Part shown: positions 49,617-61,849 of the stretch, piece by piece
Layout of the letters: each line of letters begins with the position of its first letter
Numbering within the stretch: position 1 is the first letter of the stretch
Source of the DNA: Synchiropus splendidus
Taxonomy: Eukaryota > Chordata > Actinopteri > Syngnathiformes > Callionymidae
DNA: 64,000 bases
Assembly (NCBI RefSeq): GCF_027744825.2
Contig: NC_071334.1
Coordinates: forward strand, 66,995,437-67,059,436
Direction: 5' to 3'
Made by a program: the position numbers and the translations under genes
Notes under the pieces: generated by a model
Databases searched by the model: none
What the model was told of the DNA's origin: nothing
What the model saw: the letters and a program-made list of their open reading frames with translations, nothing else

Positions 49617-52020
49617 GTTAGCATTTTTATTTCCACATATATCTGCATGTAATCGCATACTGACCTCCAAATATGAGTTATATTAGCCCTTTTCCTCTAC
49701 CGCACAAGCCACAGAGTTTAAATGAAAAATGAAAATGGGAAGAATTTGCTGTTATTATGATTTCGAAAAATAAAAAAGCAATAATTTTTACATTGAAAAT
49801 GTCAACTTTGTGGGCTGTTGGTATTGAAGGCCTGTGGTCGGCAACATATAACAAGCCAATCCCATTTGTCTATCTGTCTGTCTATCTATCTATCTTATCT
49901 TATTACCATTTTTGAAGCATGCTAATTTGACCACAGGCGTTTTCACACAGCAGATTTCCCACATGACTTCACCTGCAAAACAAGACTGATCAATATTCAT
50001 CAACTGTCTCCAGTCAATAACAAAGTTGTGAAAACCAAAAAAAGGCATTCAAAGGGCACTTAATTCCGAAATAATAAAACAATAATAATTAGAGATGCGG
50101 CCTCAAATAAAGGTTGCACAAACTGGAGGGAATACACTGTAGTCATAGCGATGCAATGAGCTGACAAAGAGATGTTTTTTGTTCACCTCAATGTGTGACC
50201 CTGAACATGATGAATGAATGCAGTTGTTCAGAAAGCCTTAGTGGACATGGACATTTTTTGGCAAATTTATTTTCGTGGTTGATCAATTCCAAAAAAAACA
50301 ACAACATCGGAAATCCGTTTTATTCATGGTATGAAGTATTATAGTTATGACTGCATGTCACAGATGCTCAGAGTTGGCAGCAGGGCGAAACTATTTTTGG
50401 AACAGGTCACGTTATTATGTGATGATTGGTTGGATGGATGAATTCAAGCACTGCCTGGATGATCGCAGAGGAGAAGCGCACATGACACTATGGACGCAGA
50501 CTAGCTTGGTCAAGCCTTGCACTCTTCACTCTTGTGTGGTGAAAAATCGAGTGAGGTGGACCATATTTGGCATGTTGTTGTTTGTACAAAACTTCAGTAG
50601 AAGTCTGTCACGTCTCCACCTGTGAATAAAAACATAAGCCACAGCCAATTCTAAATCTTAAAACATAAAATACATTGAATGAGTTTTCATTTAAATAGAC
50701 CTAAAACACAGTAGTTTAATATAAACATTAACCACTTTAACTGTTGATGATATTAAATGTTTATTGACTTTTCCTGAAATACACTTTAACAACACAATTT
50801 CCATTAGATACAATCTGTGGCTTGCAGACACAAACAGCCAGAATAATTTTAAAATGAATGTAATTCTTTGTATCTGTTAGAGATGTTTGAATGTTTAACA
50901 TGCAGCCATTATACAGAATATTTTTTTTATTATATTTCAGACTAAAATATACTCTTCACAACATATTTCCTCCAAGATATTGTCGTAACCTCAGCCAGGA
51001 GTCTAACATGAGCTGGCACACAGGATCCCACATAGCCCACCCCCCACCTTCCTGTGCGAGCCTCACCCTTGAAAAACAGCAAGGTTGTGCTGCAGACTTG
51101 GAAATGCATCACATGGCAAACAGCCTGCCTGCGTGCTGAGACGTGATCATTCGGAAATATTCCACAAGTACCATCAACTCTTCAAACACCTTCTGTTCTG
51201 CAACTGAGCATTTTTGTTCGGTTTAATTCACATACCTTGTTATTATTGGATGACATGGGGTCATCACGGCGACCCTCCTCGTGTAGCTCAGTAAGTATTT
51301 CACACTATTATTTCCTCTTGGTGACAGATTGAGGCCAGCTTGCAGTCTCTGTCATCTCCAAAGGAATCATCGACAAGGGAATAACAATGAGCCGCGCTTC
51401 ATCTCTGTCAGGCTGCTGTCTGTTGCATAATAGACACTCATTAACTTTATAGTGATCTACTTCAATCCAGCTATAAATGAGAAACAGATAGGGTCAAGTA
51501 TCAATGAGGTGAAGCCCCAGGTTGAAAACACTCCTGTTGTCTCAGTCGAGTGGTGTTCGGACAAATATTCAGTTATTTATCTGACTCCAAACTATGAAGT
51601 GAATTCATTGTGGGTTAAATTACTATAGAAATCACAGTGGCATTAAGGGAACAAAGTTGGACTCAGTGTTTAAAGTAGACAGACAAAACAAACATTGGGA
51701 GGTTGTTGCATGATCCAAATGATCCGCAGGTTTTGGAGTTCTTAAGGGAACGATTCATCATGAAGTTATTAGAAGATAACGGTACACCAAAAAGAAAAAG
51801 TGTCGCCGGAGAAATGTTGGAGTTTAGAGGAAAAGTAACAGATTTGAACTGAACATTACTGATAAAAGAGATTTTTTTTAAATAAACCGCACTTAAACTA
51901 TAAAGTGCCTACTTGAACTGAGCGAGTGTGAATGTTCCAGGGGCCATGTGTTTTCACTAATACAGATGTGAAACTGTTGGGTGGAGATAACGGGACTGAC
52001 TGATGGATAGGACTGGATGT
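49617..52020. other. intergenic, no gene seen
   Basis: A short (TATC)n tract lies at about 49,870-49,895. The segment 51,240-51,480 is repeat-poor and less AT-rich, with words such as AATAACAATGAGCC, but shows no coding signature. Otherwise AT-rich. Confidence 0.4.
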
Positions 52021-52029
52021 GGTCAGTGT

Positions 52030-52440
52030 ACCCTGCCTGAAGGGATACTGGGGCCCACACCTGGAGCCAGGTCGTAGGTCAATGATCGATTTTGTAATAG
52101 TATCATCTGACTTGTGGCCTTCTGTTCTGGACACTCGGGTGAAGAGAGGGGTGGAACTGTCAACTCAATTGGCTCTGGTGGTAGGGGAAACCACACCGAC
52201 CAGGTAAACCCAAACAAGAAGTGCGGGTGAACTGGGAGTGTCAGAGGGGTTTTCAAGTCACACCTAGGGGAAGCTTTCGCCTGCATCCCTGTAGGACTGG
52301 ACACATCGAGCATGAGTGGTGGGTGTTGAAAGTCGCCATGGCTGAAGCTGCAGTGGTGAGCTGTGGCCTGAAGGTCATCGATGCCTCAAGGGGCAGTAAC
52401 CCAAGGACATCTTGGTGGACATCTTTCTTCGCAGCTTTGG
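52030..52440 (+). pseudogene. LINE (non-LTR retrotransposon) fragment: end of endonuclease region and following linker
   Basis: In one frame it reads GRRSMIDFVIVSSDLWPSVL then DTRVKRGVELST, the end of an apurinic-type endonuclease of a fish LINE. After frameshifts it continues with HIEHEW, AAVVSCGLKVIDASRGSNPR and TSWWT, the linker before the reverse transcriptase. Both 5' and 3' parts are missing and there are several frameshifts. The clade is uncertain. Confidence 0.65.
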
Positions 52441-52667
52441 ATGGCATTTTTTTATTGGCTGAAAATACACAAATCATTCTGGGTGATCCTCAATCCTAAA
52501 GCAGGCTAATCTCAAAACTGAGGGAGATACTTTCATCCATCTCGTTCTTCTATTTAACTTCGTAAGAATGGCATTTTTAAGGAACCCTTAGTCTGAGTCG
52601 TCGTGGATGTTTTGGTTATGACATCAGATTGTACTGATGGTGCACCAGGAATTGGTGTCATCTAGAT

Positions 52668-53383
52668 CAGGGGTTCTTAACCTTTTTGATCTCGGGGCCC
52701 ACCTTTCCAAGAAAAAATGGACCCTGGGCCCATTCAAGTGATAGAACTGAATCATGACTCTTGATTTCATTTGTGTTCAATAACCACATTTAATCTACTT
52801 ACACTTGCACAAACTAAAACCTTGTGAAATGGCATGAAACCATCTGATCATCGAAAAGATATTTATTTGTCATCGAAAATTTGCAGCAGCAGAACTAGGT
52901 GCAATTCATAACCATCAAATTTACTAAGGAAAAAAATACACTTGATGAAAATTGTTGAGGAAATAAAAAAAATGGAATAAATTCTGAATAAAATAAACAA
53001 ATATAATAAAACCATGTCTGAATATCATAAAATTAAAATATGTTTTATTTAATTCCAATGAAGATATAACTGAAGTGTAAATGAAAGTATCACCATTAAA
53101 TGTTCTCATCCATCACAAACAGTTTTTACTGTTGGGGGTGGCATCACTTTCTTTATCATTTTTTCTTTTCAAGAACTTAGCATAGTTGGTAACTATCACA
53201 GATTTGCAGCTGTCAAGTCAATTCAGCGACACACTACTACCACCATGCGTGGCTAATGTAATAAAGCTGAGCGTCTCGCGGCCCTCATGGCCCAAAGGTG
53301 TAAAACAAGAAAACTTTTAGCGGCCCTCTAGAAGGCGCTCGCGGCCCAACCATGGGCCCCGGTCCTATGCTTAAGAATCACTG
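52668..53383. mobile_element. non-autonomous hAT (Charlie-like) element, 716 bp
   Basis: The left end CAGGGGTTCTTAACCTTTTT and the right end (reverse complement CAGTGATTCTTAAGCATAGG) are the CAGNGGTTCTTAA ends of Charlie-type hATs. Both ends are followed by a CGGGGCCCA word. The left flank ATCTAGAT fits the NTCTAGAN target preference. The right flank GTTTATGA does not match it, so the duplication is decayed or the element was rearranged. The interior is AT-rich without transposase. Confidence 0.65.
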
Positions 53384-55025
53384 GTTTATGACACCAAAAG
53401 TCATGCCATACAATGCAACATCTACTTGTTAGAACCACTGCAGCTGCAGCAGCACAGTTATACCTATGCATGGTTTGTTTTGGCTGCTCCCTCGATGGTG
53501 CGCACCTCAGAACACTGATGGATGCTTAAAGATATTTTATAGTGTCGCTCACTGCCTCACTGATTTGCTTTTCCTTTTCCAGTATATTTTCTATTACCAT
53601 TCAGAAATCCAAATAATCAAAGCACAAAACAGATGAAGGACGTCATGATGAAAGCTAAAACCAGAAATGCATTTGTTGGCTGGCTTGGCATAAAACGCTT
53701 GCAAATTGAGCGCTGAAACAACAGCTGTGCACTTTATGAAGACACAATAAACATTCACATTGAATGAGAAAACAAGTTGACTTTTGATGTAGGCAGTGCA
53801 GTGACATGGCAGTGTTCAGTTCATGCAAATCCTCACTCCAGTCAGCTTGGCTACATAAAAGGCAGTGTCCAGGTTTTTGATTTTAATGGCCCTCCGCTCA
53901 CAAAATCAATGCCTTGGGCGTAAATGAAAGATGAAAGGCAGAGGGAAGGCAGCAAACAAAAGTATCCGAGTGCTCTCAGACACTCCATACATCGATCTAT
54001 ACCGCTGAACCATTCCCTCCTCAACCAGCACAAATGGGCCGGATCGAAGACAAACCTTGCTTCGAGACACATGTTTTATTCATTGTTGGGGTTGGTGTTC
54101 CTCCTGTCCTCACTACTTCTATTACTCTCTGACACGTTTGCAAATGAACACGCGGCCGACACTGCCTCGAGGAGGGATACCTTTAATTCGTCTAGTTTGT
54201 ATTGTCACTCGGAACGTTTTTTACCGGTCAGTGGCTACAGTAAACGCATTTAGCATTAAATTATGGATCAATTGTTCTAACCTGTCAGCAGACCATCGCA
54301 GCTGCAGAGGCTGAATAAGCATTTGGTGCCCAGTCTAAGGAACATTAGGAGGTGAATGTACAGTTACTCCTTTCTGCTTCTTTGGTTGTGTTTTCCTTTC
54401 TGTGTCAACAACTTGGTCTGTCAACCAATTACAGTAGAGTGAAAGCATAAATATGAATCTTCTTCTGTGTCCTGTAATCCATCACCCACATACACTATGG
54501 TGTAATATATAATGTGCACTAACTTTTAACAAACTATATCCACCGTTTAAATCCAAACGTCCCTCCAGGCTACACTGTACTGACATCATGACTTAGCAAT
54601 CCAGCAAGGATGATTCGAGAAATGTACCAAAGCCACTCCTCATGTGAGGTTGCGACATTGTTTATCTGTCTGTCTGACTGTTGTATGAACAACTCAACTC
54701 TGTAACAACTTTTTTTTTTTTTTTCAGGAAATGCTGATAATTGGACAAAGAGCAGATGATTCCAGTTATTTGTGGTGTTCTGAATTGCCATCTGGATTCC
54801 AGAGTCATTTGAAAATGTGTCTCTCACTACTGTTTTGGCTTACCGTTTATTGATATTCGGAATATTCAGAACCTTGGTGCCAGTGGAGGAGGTCGTTTGT
54901 TTTCAACCAACTCTCAAGCACGTGACAACTTTTGGCGATGAGGAGACATAGAAGATGAAGATGTACAAGTCATCTCATACAGTATGTAACACGTGTGAAG
55001 CTGATATATTTTGCAGAGGTACATA
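53384..55025. other. intergenic, no gene seen
   Basis: AT-rich, with a T-run at 54,710-54,724. A frame at 53924-54253 has a hydrophobic middle but no similarity I recognise. Confidence 0.45.
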
Positions 55026-55029
55026 CATC

Positions 55030-55265
55030 CATCTTCAGTTAACCAGTGCTTAGTCTTGTTCAGGGTAGCAGTGAGTGCTGGAGCCTAACCCAGCAGTCAC
55101 TGGTCGAGGGGCAGGAATACACACACACACACACACCATTCACACACACCCCAGGGGCAACTTTAGAGTGTCCAATTAGCCTAGTGAGCATCTGGGAGGA
55201 AACCGGAGTGCCCAGAGAAAACCCACCAGATGATGACACGGTTTGTGAGCTCGAACCAACTTTTG
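55030..55265 (-). repeat. teleost interspersed repeat with tRNA-like head (5'-truncated copy)
   Basis: AGTGCTTAGTCTTGTTCAGG, GTGAGTGCTGGAGCCTAACC and GGAGGAAACCGGAGTGCCCA align with 25630-25945 in the same orientation. A (CA)n tract (55,116-55,137) lies inside. The tRNA-like head is not recognisable. Confidence 0.6.
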
Positions 55266-55771
55266 TAGGTTCCATGCATGAACAAACTATGCAGGCCTTG
55301 GACCTGATTTTTTCCTGTCTAAACATTCTGGCAGGTTCTAAATTATGTTTGGAGGCTGGAGTTCTGGAGCGGTACTGCAACATACTGAGCTCAGTCCTAT
55401 CAATGGCATTCCAAATGGTAAAAAAAATAAATAAATATATAGAAAAAAATGAAGAAAGAAATGAGTAATTAAGTAAACTTTCCCCATTGTGGGATGAACA
55501 CAGCCTATTGGTCTGATCATCATTGTGATCGGCAGATGGACGAAAGGGGGCGCTGTGGCACTGTTCCACATTACAACCTACCTGCATAAAACCATGTGGT
55601 CCATTTACAGTATTTAGTTTGTTTATTATATATTTCAAGGAGCATTTTATTTGTCATTTTTAATGTATCTTATCTTTGAATTGTGCAGATATTATAGTTA
55701 GTATATGGTGTAAATTCTTTATGTCATGCTGCTTCTGCTGAGGTGAATTTAAAGCGCACTTTGAGCAGTGG

Positions 55772-55852
55772 GTTTCACAGTGCAGCAATGGTTAGCTCTG
55801 ATGCCTCTCAGCAAGAAGGTTGAGGGTTCAAATCCAGCTCTGGAGTGCTTTG
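55772..55852 (+). repeat. tRNA-like head of the teleost interspersed repeat
   Basis: TGGTTAGCTCTGATGCCTCT and GAGGGTTCAAATCCAGCTC resemble pol III A and B boxes, separated by CAGCAAGAAGG as in this repeat family. It does not fold as a complete tRNA (no proper anticodon arm or acceptor stem), so it is a SINE-like fragment. Confidence 0.5.
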
Positions 55853-57300
55853 TCTTTGTTTTCTGTAGTATAGGAATACTAATGCTCACAAATAATTTAT
55901 TTCGTGAACACATTGCTGGCAAGTATAATTCATTTCAGGCGGTGAATGTGGGTATAGCTAGGAAAGCTAGAGCCCAAGATAAAAACAATAAAATGGAATT
56001 CATATGACTTTAATTCGACACCTCAAATTAAGGCCTGGCATCTGAGTCTGGCCAGGTTGAATGAAAGGAAAACCATTTAAGTCTATTTGAAGGCGATGAG
56101 TCCAGTCACCCAGCAGTCTCATAACACACAACAGAAGTTGAGGATGCTCTCACTTGGTCACACCTGACTGTATGACCCTGGCTTTTGACCCTGTATGACC
56201 CTACCGGACTCCTACACTGGTCTTGATGCCCTTTTAAAACATTCTCATGACAGATGGAGCAATTTTTGCAAATGTGATACGACCTACCACGAGGCGTGTT
56301 TTGATGTGACAGCCCTCCTGAACGTGCCTTCTTTCCTTTGTCCTGAAGTGAGATTGTCTCACGTGCACCAGGGACTGTCCTCAAGACACTGTATGTGTCA
56401 TGGCCTCGACACAGGGGCCCACACACAAGTGGCCCCACCAGTGTGTACCAGCTTCCTGGATGAGTCTCAGACATAGCATAAGAGGTAGCTCTGTTGCCCA
56501 AACTGGGGAACCTGGTTCAGTGCTGTGGCTGTTGGACATGGGCCAGTTGCTTCTTCACAACTCAACAAGCTGAAAGTGAGTGACCGGTTTAAGAGAGTCC
56601 GTTGTTCTCAAAACAAAGGCCTGTACCAAACATATCTCTGGACCCTTCACAGCATGAAATGATTGAATAGGGAAAAGAAAGTGACATCTTATTTTGGTAT
56701 TCAGTTCTCTCATGAGCAGACGTGCACGACGGAAAACTCGCGCCCGGTAATGCAACGATTCAGGGACTAATGTTAGAAACTACTGACATCTAGTGGACAA
56801 CCTTTAACATAGCAGTACAGATGGGGAAAATATCCACACATTTGTGCCTTTTTTACTTGTTTTAATTTAAGTATTTACTAAAGGTCAGTTATGTATGTTA
56901 TGTATGTGTAGATGTTATCCTTTATTGCGACATTGAAAGTACACTAAAAACATACAATAAATAAATAAATAAATATGAAACAGAAACAATCATGAAGAAG
57001 GAACTCAGACAGAAAAATAGATTTTGTTGTTAACTTTTGATCATATTTGCCTACTAAGAAGCTGTTCTCAGCAGCATGGGATGCTGGAAACATATTTCTT
57101 TTGAGCATCGTCTAAAGGTTTTTTATTTTAACATATTTATGTTATTTATTATGACAAACAACCTGTAGTACAGTTTAAACAGTGACATTCTATATGTTGC
57201 TTATTGCGCTGGATGAAATGAAATTTTGATTGCTGATGCTACGGAAACCATTTGAAGGGTGCTAATCTGCTCAATAGCTGTTGTTTAATATATGGCTTCA
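55853..57300. other. intergenic, no gene seen
   Basis: Mixed sequence. A 131-codon minus-strand frame (56106-56501) has no recognisable domain. A short (AAAT)n is at about 56,960-56,975. Confidence 0.45.
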
Positions 57301-57301
57301 T

Positions 57302-57792
57302 TGTCATGATGCGGCTTTCATTTTGGTCCCTTGAGTCCTGTTTTGCTTTCTCACTCCTCCCTTCCTGTTCCTGTGGCACACGGCTGGAGCCAATCACCCC
57401 CAGATCACATGTGTATTAGAGCACCTGGACTGCAGCAACGGGTGCCAGATGGTCTCCTCTTGTTCCTGTGGTGAATTGACTCTGCTCGTTCGTGCTTGCT
57501 TTGTGTACGCTTGTTTACTTATTTAGATTACTCTGTCTGACACCCTGGTGCTGTTTTTTTTTTTTTGTCTCTGCTTACAGATTTAAGTTTGTTTGATTCT
57601 CCTGGTTCGGTGATGCTTCATGTTGGACTCTTATTCTCGTTCATGGACATTGATTTGGTTTTGGACATTCTGACTTTGCTCTGTTTCTCCCAGTTGACGC
57701 TGTATGTTTTAGTTATATTGTTGTGAATGATAAATCATTCTGTGACTTTCATCGCTGCACTTGGGTTCCACTCCGTATCTTGACTCATAACA
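57302..57792 (+). mobile_element. probable solo LTR (Gypsy-like)
   Basis: The 491-bp unit begins TGTCATGATG and ends CTTGACTCATAACA, so it has the TG...CA ends of an LTR. It is flanked by near-identical 5-bp sequences (TTCAT at 57297-57301, TTGAT at 57793-57797). The interior is non-coding and has a GATAAATCATT word near the 3' end in the place of a polyadenylation region. A partner LTR or internal genes were not seen. Class is inferred. Confidence 0.45.
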
Positions 57793-57799
57793 TTGATGA

Positions 57800-59245
57800 T
57801 GCCAAAATGTCTGGTGGACATGTAACATTGACCTGATGAACAATTTATTTATTCTTGATGAAATAATTTTATTATATTTTCTGTAAGTTTTTATTGCCCT
57901 GCAGAAAAAAAATACTTTTGGCAATAAATAGGAACAGATGCACACATTATAAATAGTGTTGAATAAAAAAAAAAGAAGCTTTAAAAAAAGGTTTTAAAGA
58001 CAAACAAACAAACTCAAACAATATAGAGACACACGAGACAAGACAAATGCTGTCAATACAGATTTAAATCATATTATTCTATCCAGTTTTTGCCACTTAT
58101 TCCCTTCATAGAGTGGTGGCGATGGTGGCGAACACCTAACCTGAGACCATATTATGCAGAGAGAGGGCCCGGGACTGAATGGGTCTTGATCTTGGACTTG
58201 GTCTCTGCATGCTCTGGTCTGGGGTTTGGTGGTCTCCACTGTAACACAGGGATTTGAGCCAGAGATATATCTGCATCTGTTAACCTCTGCATGCTTCATA
58301 CAGTGAAAGTGCCACGATAAGGACCTGAAACAGACATGGCAGCTACAGAAAGAGTGACTTTCATTATAAAGTCAGTGAGTTAGCAGTGGGAAACAGTCAA
58401 TAAAAGCAGTGTCCTTGCAGCTTCAGCGAACAACGTGTAACCACAACATACAATTAAGCCAATATTCTTTAAGTTACAGCGAGTATCCGATGTGTTTACA
58501 TTAGAAATACGATTATTCTTTTCATTATTTCGTGATTGTTCAGCTGAAAATGAAGATCATCCTTGAGAATCTACATTTGCTTTGAGAAAGACCAAGTGAC
58601 ATGTCAGTCAGCTGTACATTAGACATGTAATAACTGTTTAAGGATATCATCCATCACAGCTGTCCTTACATGGCGTCAGGCAGAGAAGCAGGAGCCAAAT
58701 AAGTTGATGCATTGTGGTTTTTCAGCGTATTAGATGACAAATAATTGGTCATTCATCAATAACAATAGATGAAAGCTGAAATGATTTATGGCTTGTATAT
58801 CGGAAGATGGGCTGTGATGATGATGGAGCTCTCTGTGCAGTCGAGCGGGACGGGAGATTTAGAGAAAGATGGAAGAATGCAGTTTAAATTAATAATACGA
58901 GAAAAAAACGCAAGACAAAGCAGAAGACAACGGGAGCACCGGGATCACAGACATTGAACAAAATAATGCACTAATTCAGCATATAACATGCATTTATTTT
59001 GTGCTCTAAAACAACAGCTGAAGATTGACACTTCTGAACAGGCCACCTAATAATTTGCCCTGAATATAACAATAATATGCTTATCTTGTGACATAAAATT
59101 GATAAATCAAAAATGTATTTTGACCTTAGAATCTTTGTTCATTCTCTGGGGAACAGGATGATTATTTAATGCTTGCTCTGAGCTCTTCGTGCTGTTAAGT
59201 TCTAGTTTTGCTCTGCTCCCACAAGATGGAGTCCATATGCGTAAA
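57800..59245. other. intergenic, no gene seen
   Basis: AT-rich. A patch at 58,180-58,240 (GGTCTTGATCTTGGACTTGG) looks like a simple fish repeat. No coding evidence. Confidence 0.4.
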
Positions 59246-59249
59246 CACA

Positions 59250-59545
59250 TCAGGAATCAGGATCAGCTTTATTTGCCAAGTATGTTTAACATACAGGGAA
59301 TTTGTTTCTGGCCGATGGTGACTCTATAGAGATTTTCAATAGGAAATAGAAGAGAAGAATATATATTTACAAAGAAGTAGACACAATAATAATAATGAGT
59401 AAAAATAAATAAAAAATTAAAAACACTGTGCAGACTGCAAGTGCAAAAAGCAGAAAAAACTGAGGTGTGTTGAATAATGAATTGTTCAAGATGGTGATGG
59501 CTGAGGGGAAGCAACTGAAGAAACTGTCTGTTTGTCCTGGTGCGA
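59250..59545 (+). repeat. LINE-3'-end-like fish repeat
   Basis: GGAATCAGGATCAGCTTTAT, TTGCCAAGTATG, GGGAATTTGTTTCTGGCC, AATTGTTCAAGATGGTGATG and GCTGAGGGGAAGCAACTGAA form a pattern I recognise as a widespread fish retroelement-derived repeat. No frame is preserved and the clade is not assigned. Confidence 0.5.
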
Positions 59546-59737
59546 GGGCTGTCACTTCCGTTCATTGGCTATATTTAATTCCCACCAGCCAGTCAGTGGC
59601 AGTGGCCATAGATCATGGGATACAAATTAAAACCCTTGCAAAAGCATTATCTCAAATCTAACAAACAGAAAAAAAGCAAACAAAACACACATGGACAGAT
59701 TTGTTGCATAGTCTCTCTGGGGTGAGGATCAACCACA

Positions 59738-59752
59738 GACACACACATACGC

Positions 59753-59783
<31 letters not shown>

Positions 59784-59992
59784 TACACACACACACACAT
59801 ATACATAAACACATACACACACACACATACACACACACACACACACACATACACACACACATACATAAACACATACACACACACACAAACACACACGCAT
59901 ACACACACACATACACACACATACACACACACACATACACAAACACACACACACACATACACACACAAACACACAGAAACACATACACACAC
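59738..59992. repeat. imperfect (CA)n array
   Basis: About 250 bp of ACAC with CATACA and AAACAC interruptions. Minus-strand frames (CVCVCV) are artefacts. Confidence 0.95.
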
Positions 59993-60009
59993 TTTGTTTT
60001 AGACATACA

Positions 60010-60710
60010 TTGACAAAACCCCTATGCCAGGTTCTCATCCTAAACTTAACCATCTAAAACACATGGCTAAACTTAACCTTTACTCGAAACCAAACTACAA
60101 CCCAATTACAATAACCCAGCAATTTTGAAGTTTTAACCCTCAGACTGAGGCTTGAGCACCGGCCAAAATGTCCTCACTTTGCAAAAATGTCCTCATTCAT
60201 ACAGGTTCTCACAAAGACGGAAGTGCAAGTAGACACAAATGTTTGTTTTTCTAATCCGCGTGGGGACATTGTGAGGTTTCTCATTGACATACCCCTTTTC
60301 CCAGCCTCTCATCCAAAACCTAACCATCCACAACAAACCTAAACAGCACTCTGAAGCAAACTGAAGCCCAACTATAATTTTATATTTTGAAGTCTTCATC
60401 CTCAAATTGAGGCTTAACCTTGTGGGCTCCCACAAAGACATCTTCACAAGGATGGATATTCTTAAACACGCACACACACCTCATCACACACACACACAGT
60501 CTATGTTTTTACAATATGTTTTGTGGGGACATCTCCCCCCAGCCTCTCACTCTAAGAAGTAACCATCCAGAACTAGTGGCTAACCATAACCAGGAGCTAA
60601 ACTATACTTAAATTCAGTTATATTGACCCAGGTATTTTGAAGTTTTGAGGCTTACCCTGGTGGGGACCAGCAATAGACCCCCACAAGGATGTGTGATCCC
60701 AAAAACTGAT
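60010..60710 (-). repeat. three degenerate tandem units of the 'tggggacc' fish repeat
   Basis: Related units start near 60,012, 60,247 and 60,515. Each has AACC-ATC-A-AAC, CC(C)AATTA-A/TATA, TTTTGAAGTTTT or TTTTGAAGTCTT, TGAGGCTT and a CCCACAAGGA-type end. They match 3890-4150 in reverse complement. Short (CA)n stretches separate them. Confidence 0.55.
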
Positions 60711-60714
60711 CCCC

Positions 60715-61845
60715 ACATGTATCGCTATACAAGTTCATGATATTAAAGCTGAATATTTCTCCTTATGTCCTCCATTACCTCTCCCCCCGCTCTCTCTCTC
60801 TCTCTCTGATGTATCATAGTTTGCAGAGTACGTCTTGTTCATTTTTGTTCCAGCGTCACACGCCACGTGCTTGAACCTCTCTGTCATCTGGACTTCCAAG
60901 CAGATCGCCGTCCTCTCTCCTCTGCTTCTGTGACTTGTGCGATTCACTCCATTTTCCCCTTTCTGAGTAATTGAAGTCATTTCCCACCTTGGCTATGATG
61001 AATGTGTCCCACTCTCCTGCCATGCCCTTCTACTTTAGCCTGCCTAATTAAAGAAAACATTCCATGATTGCCTATTTTTCCTGGAGCGTGACAACCTATT
61101 ATTCTCCCCAGCACCTGATTAGAGAGTTATTATGCTTAGATTTAGATTGATTTCACCGGCCAGTCTAGTCAAACTGCCCTCAGCTTCTGATTCAAACTGC
61201 TGGTTTTGGACTGCGTGGTTGTGACTGGTGCTTCATGGTCGGAGTGACCGTCGGGTTGAGGAATTGAATTAGAAAATTAGAAGGTCACAGGATTACAACA
61301 GGTGACAATTTGGGACCGTCGTGTGCGAATGGAGCTGTCGAGCGGAGAAAGGTTTAGACTCAGGTTTGGCCTGGATTATGAATCGCATCCATCAGAGCAG
61401 ACAGAAACAGACAGACTTCTATCCTTGGAAGATCGATCTCTACATCAGTCGACGCAACACGGCGTCTCACATCATGAGGCATTGTTTTCAGTTGAAGTCA
61501 CCACTTTTAGACGGGCATTATTATTTAGTTTTGTAATTAATAATAATAGAAAAATGCTAATTGTATGCAACTTGGTCAAAAAAGACTCTTTAGCTTTAAG
61601 ACTGTTTAGGCTTATTTTCTCAAAAATATGTTCATCAGTATAAACTTATGATATTTTCAGTTAAATATACTGTTGTGGCATATAAAAAGACATATAGAAA
61701 AAGCCTTTTTCAATTTATTTGTACAAATTCCCTTACAAGACCCATGAATACATCGTGCACTGCAATATTAATGCGATTTAAAACAACAATGTGCTAATAA
61801 TGTCTGTAATGAATTAATGGCCACTGACACGATACTTTGACAGCA
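60715..61845. other. intergenic, no gene seen
   Basis: A (TC)n tract lies at about 60,788-60,809. The segment 61,010-61,200 is repeat-poor, with words such as GCCTAATTAAAG and CCATGATTGCC, and may be conserved non-coding DNA. No supported coding frame. Confidence 0.3.
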
Positions 61846-61849
61846 CTAG

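Noticed and set aside
55060..55638. 192-codon minus-strand frame
   Set aside because: It largely reads the complement of a dispersed repeat with a CA tract; no domain recognised.
55772..55852. Possible tRNA gene
   Set aside because: A- and B-box-like words exist, but a full cloverleaf and acceptor stem do not; it matches the head of a dispersed repeat.
59647..60053. Cys/Val-rich minus-strand frames up to 131 codons
   Set aside because: They come from the (CA)n array; no non-repeat coding signal.
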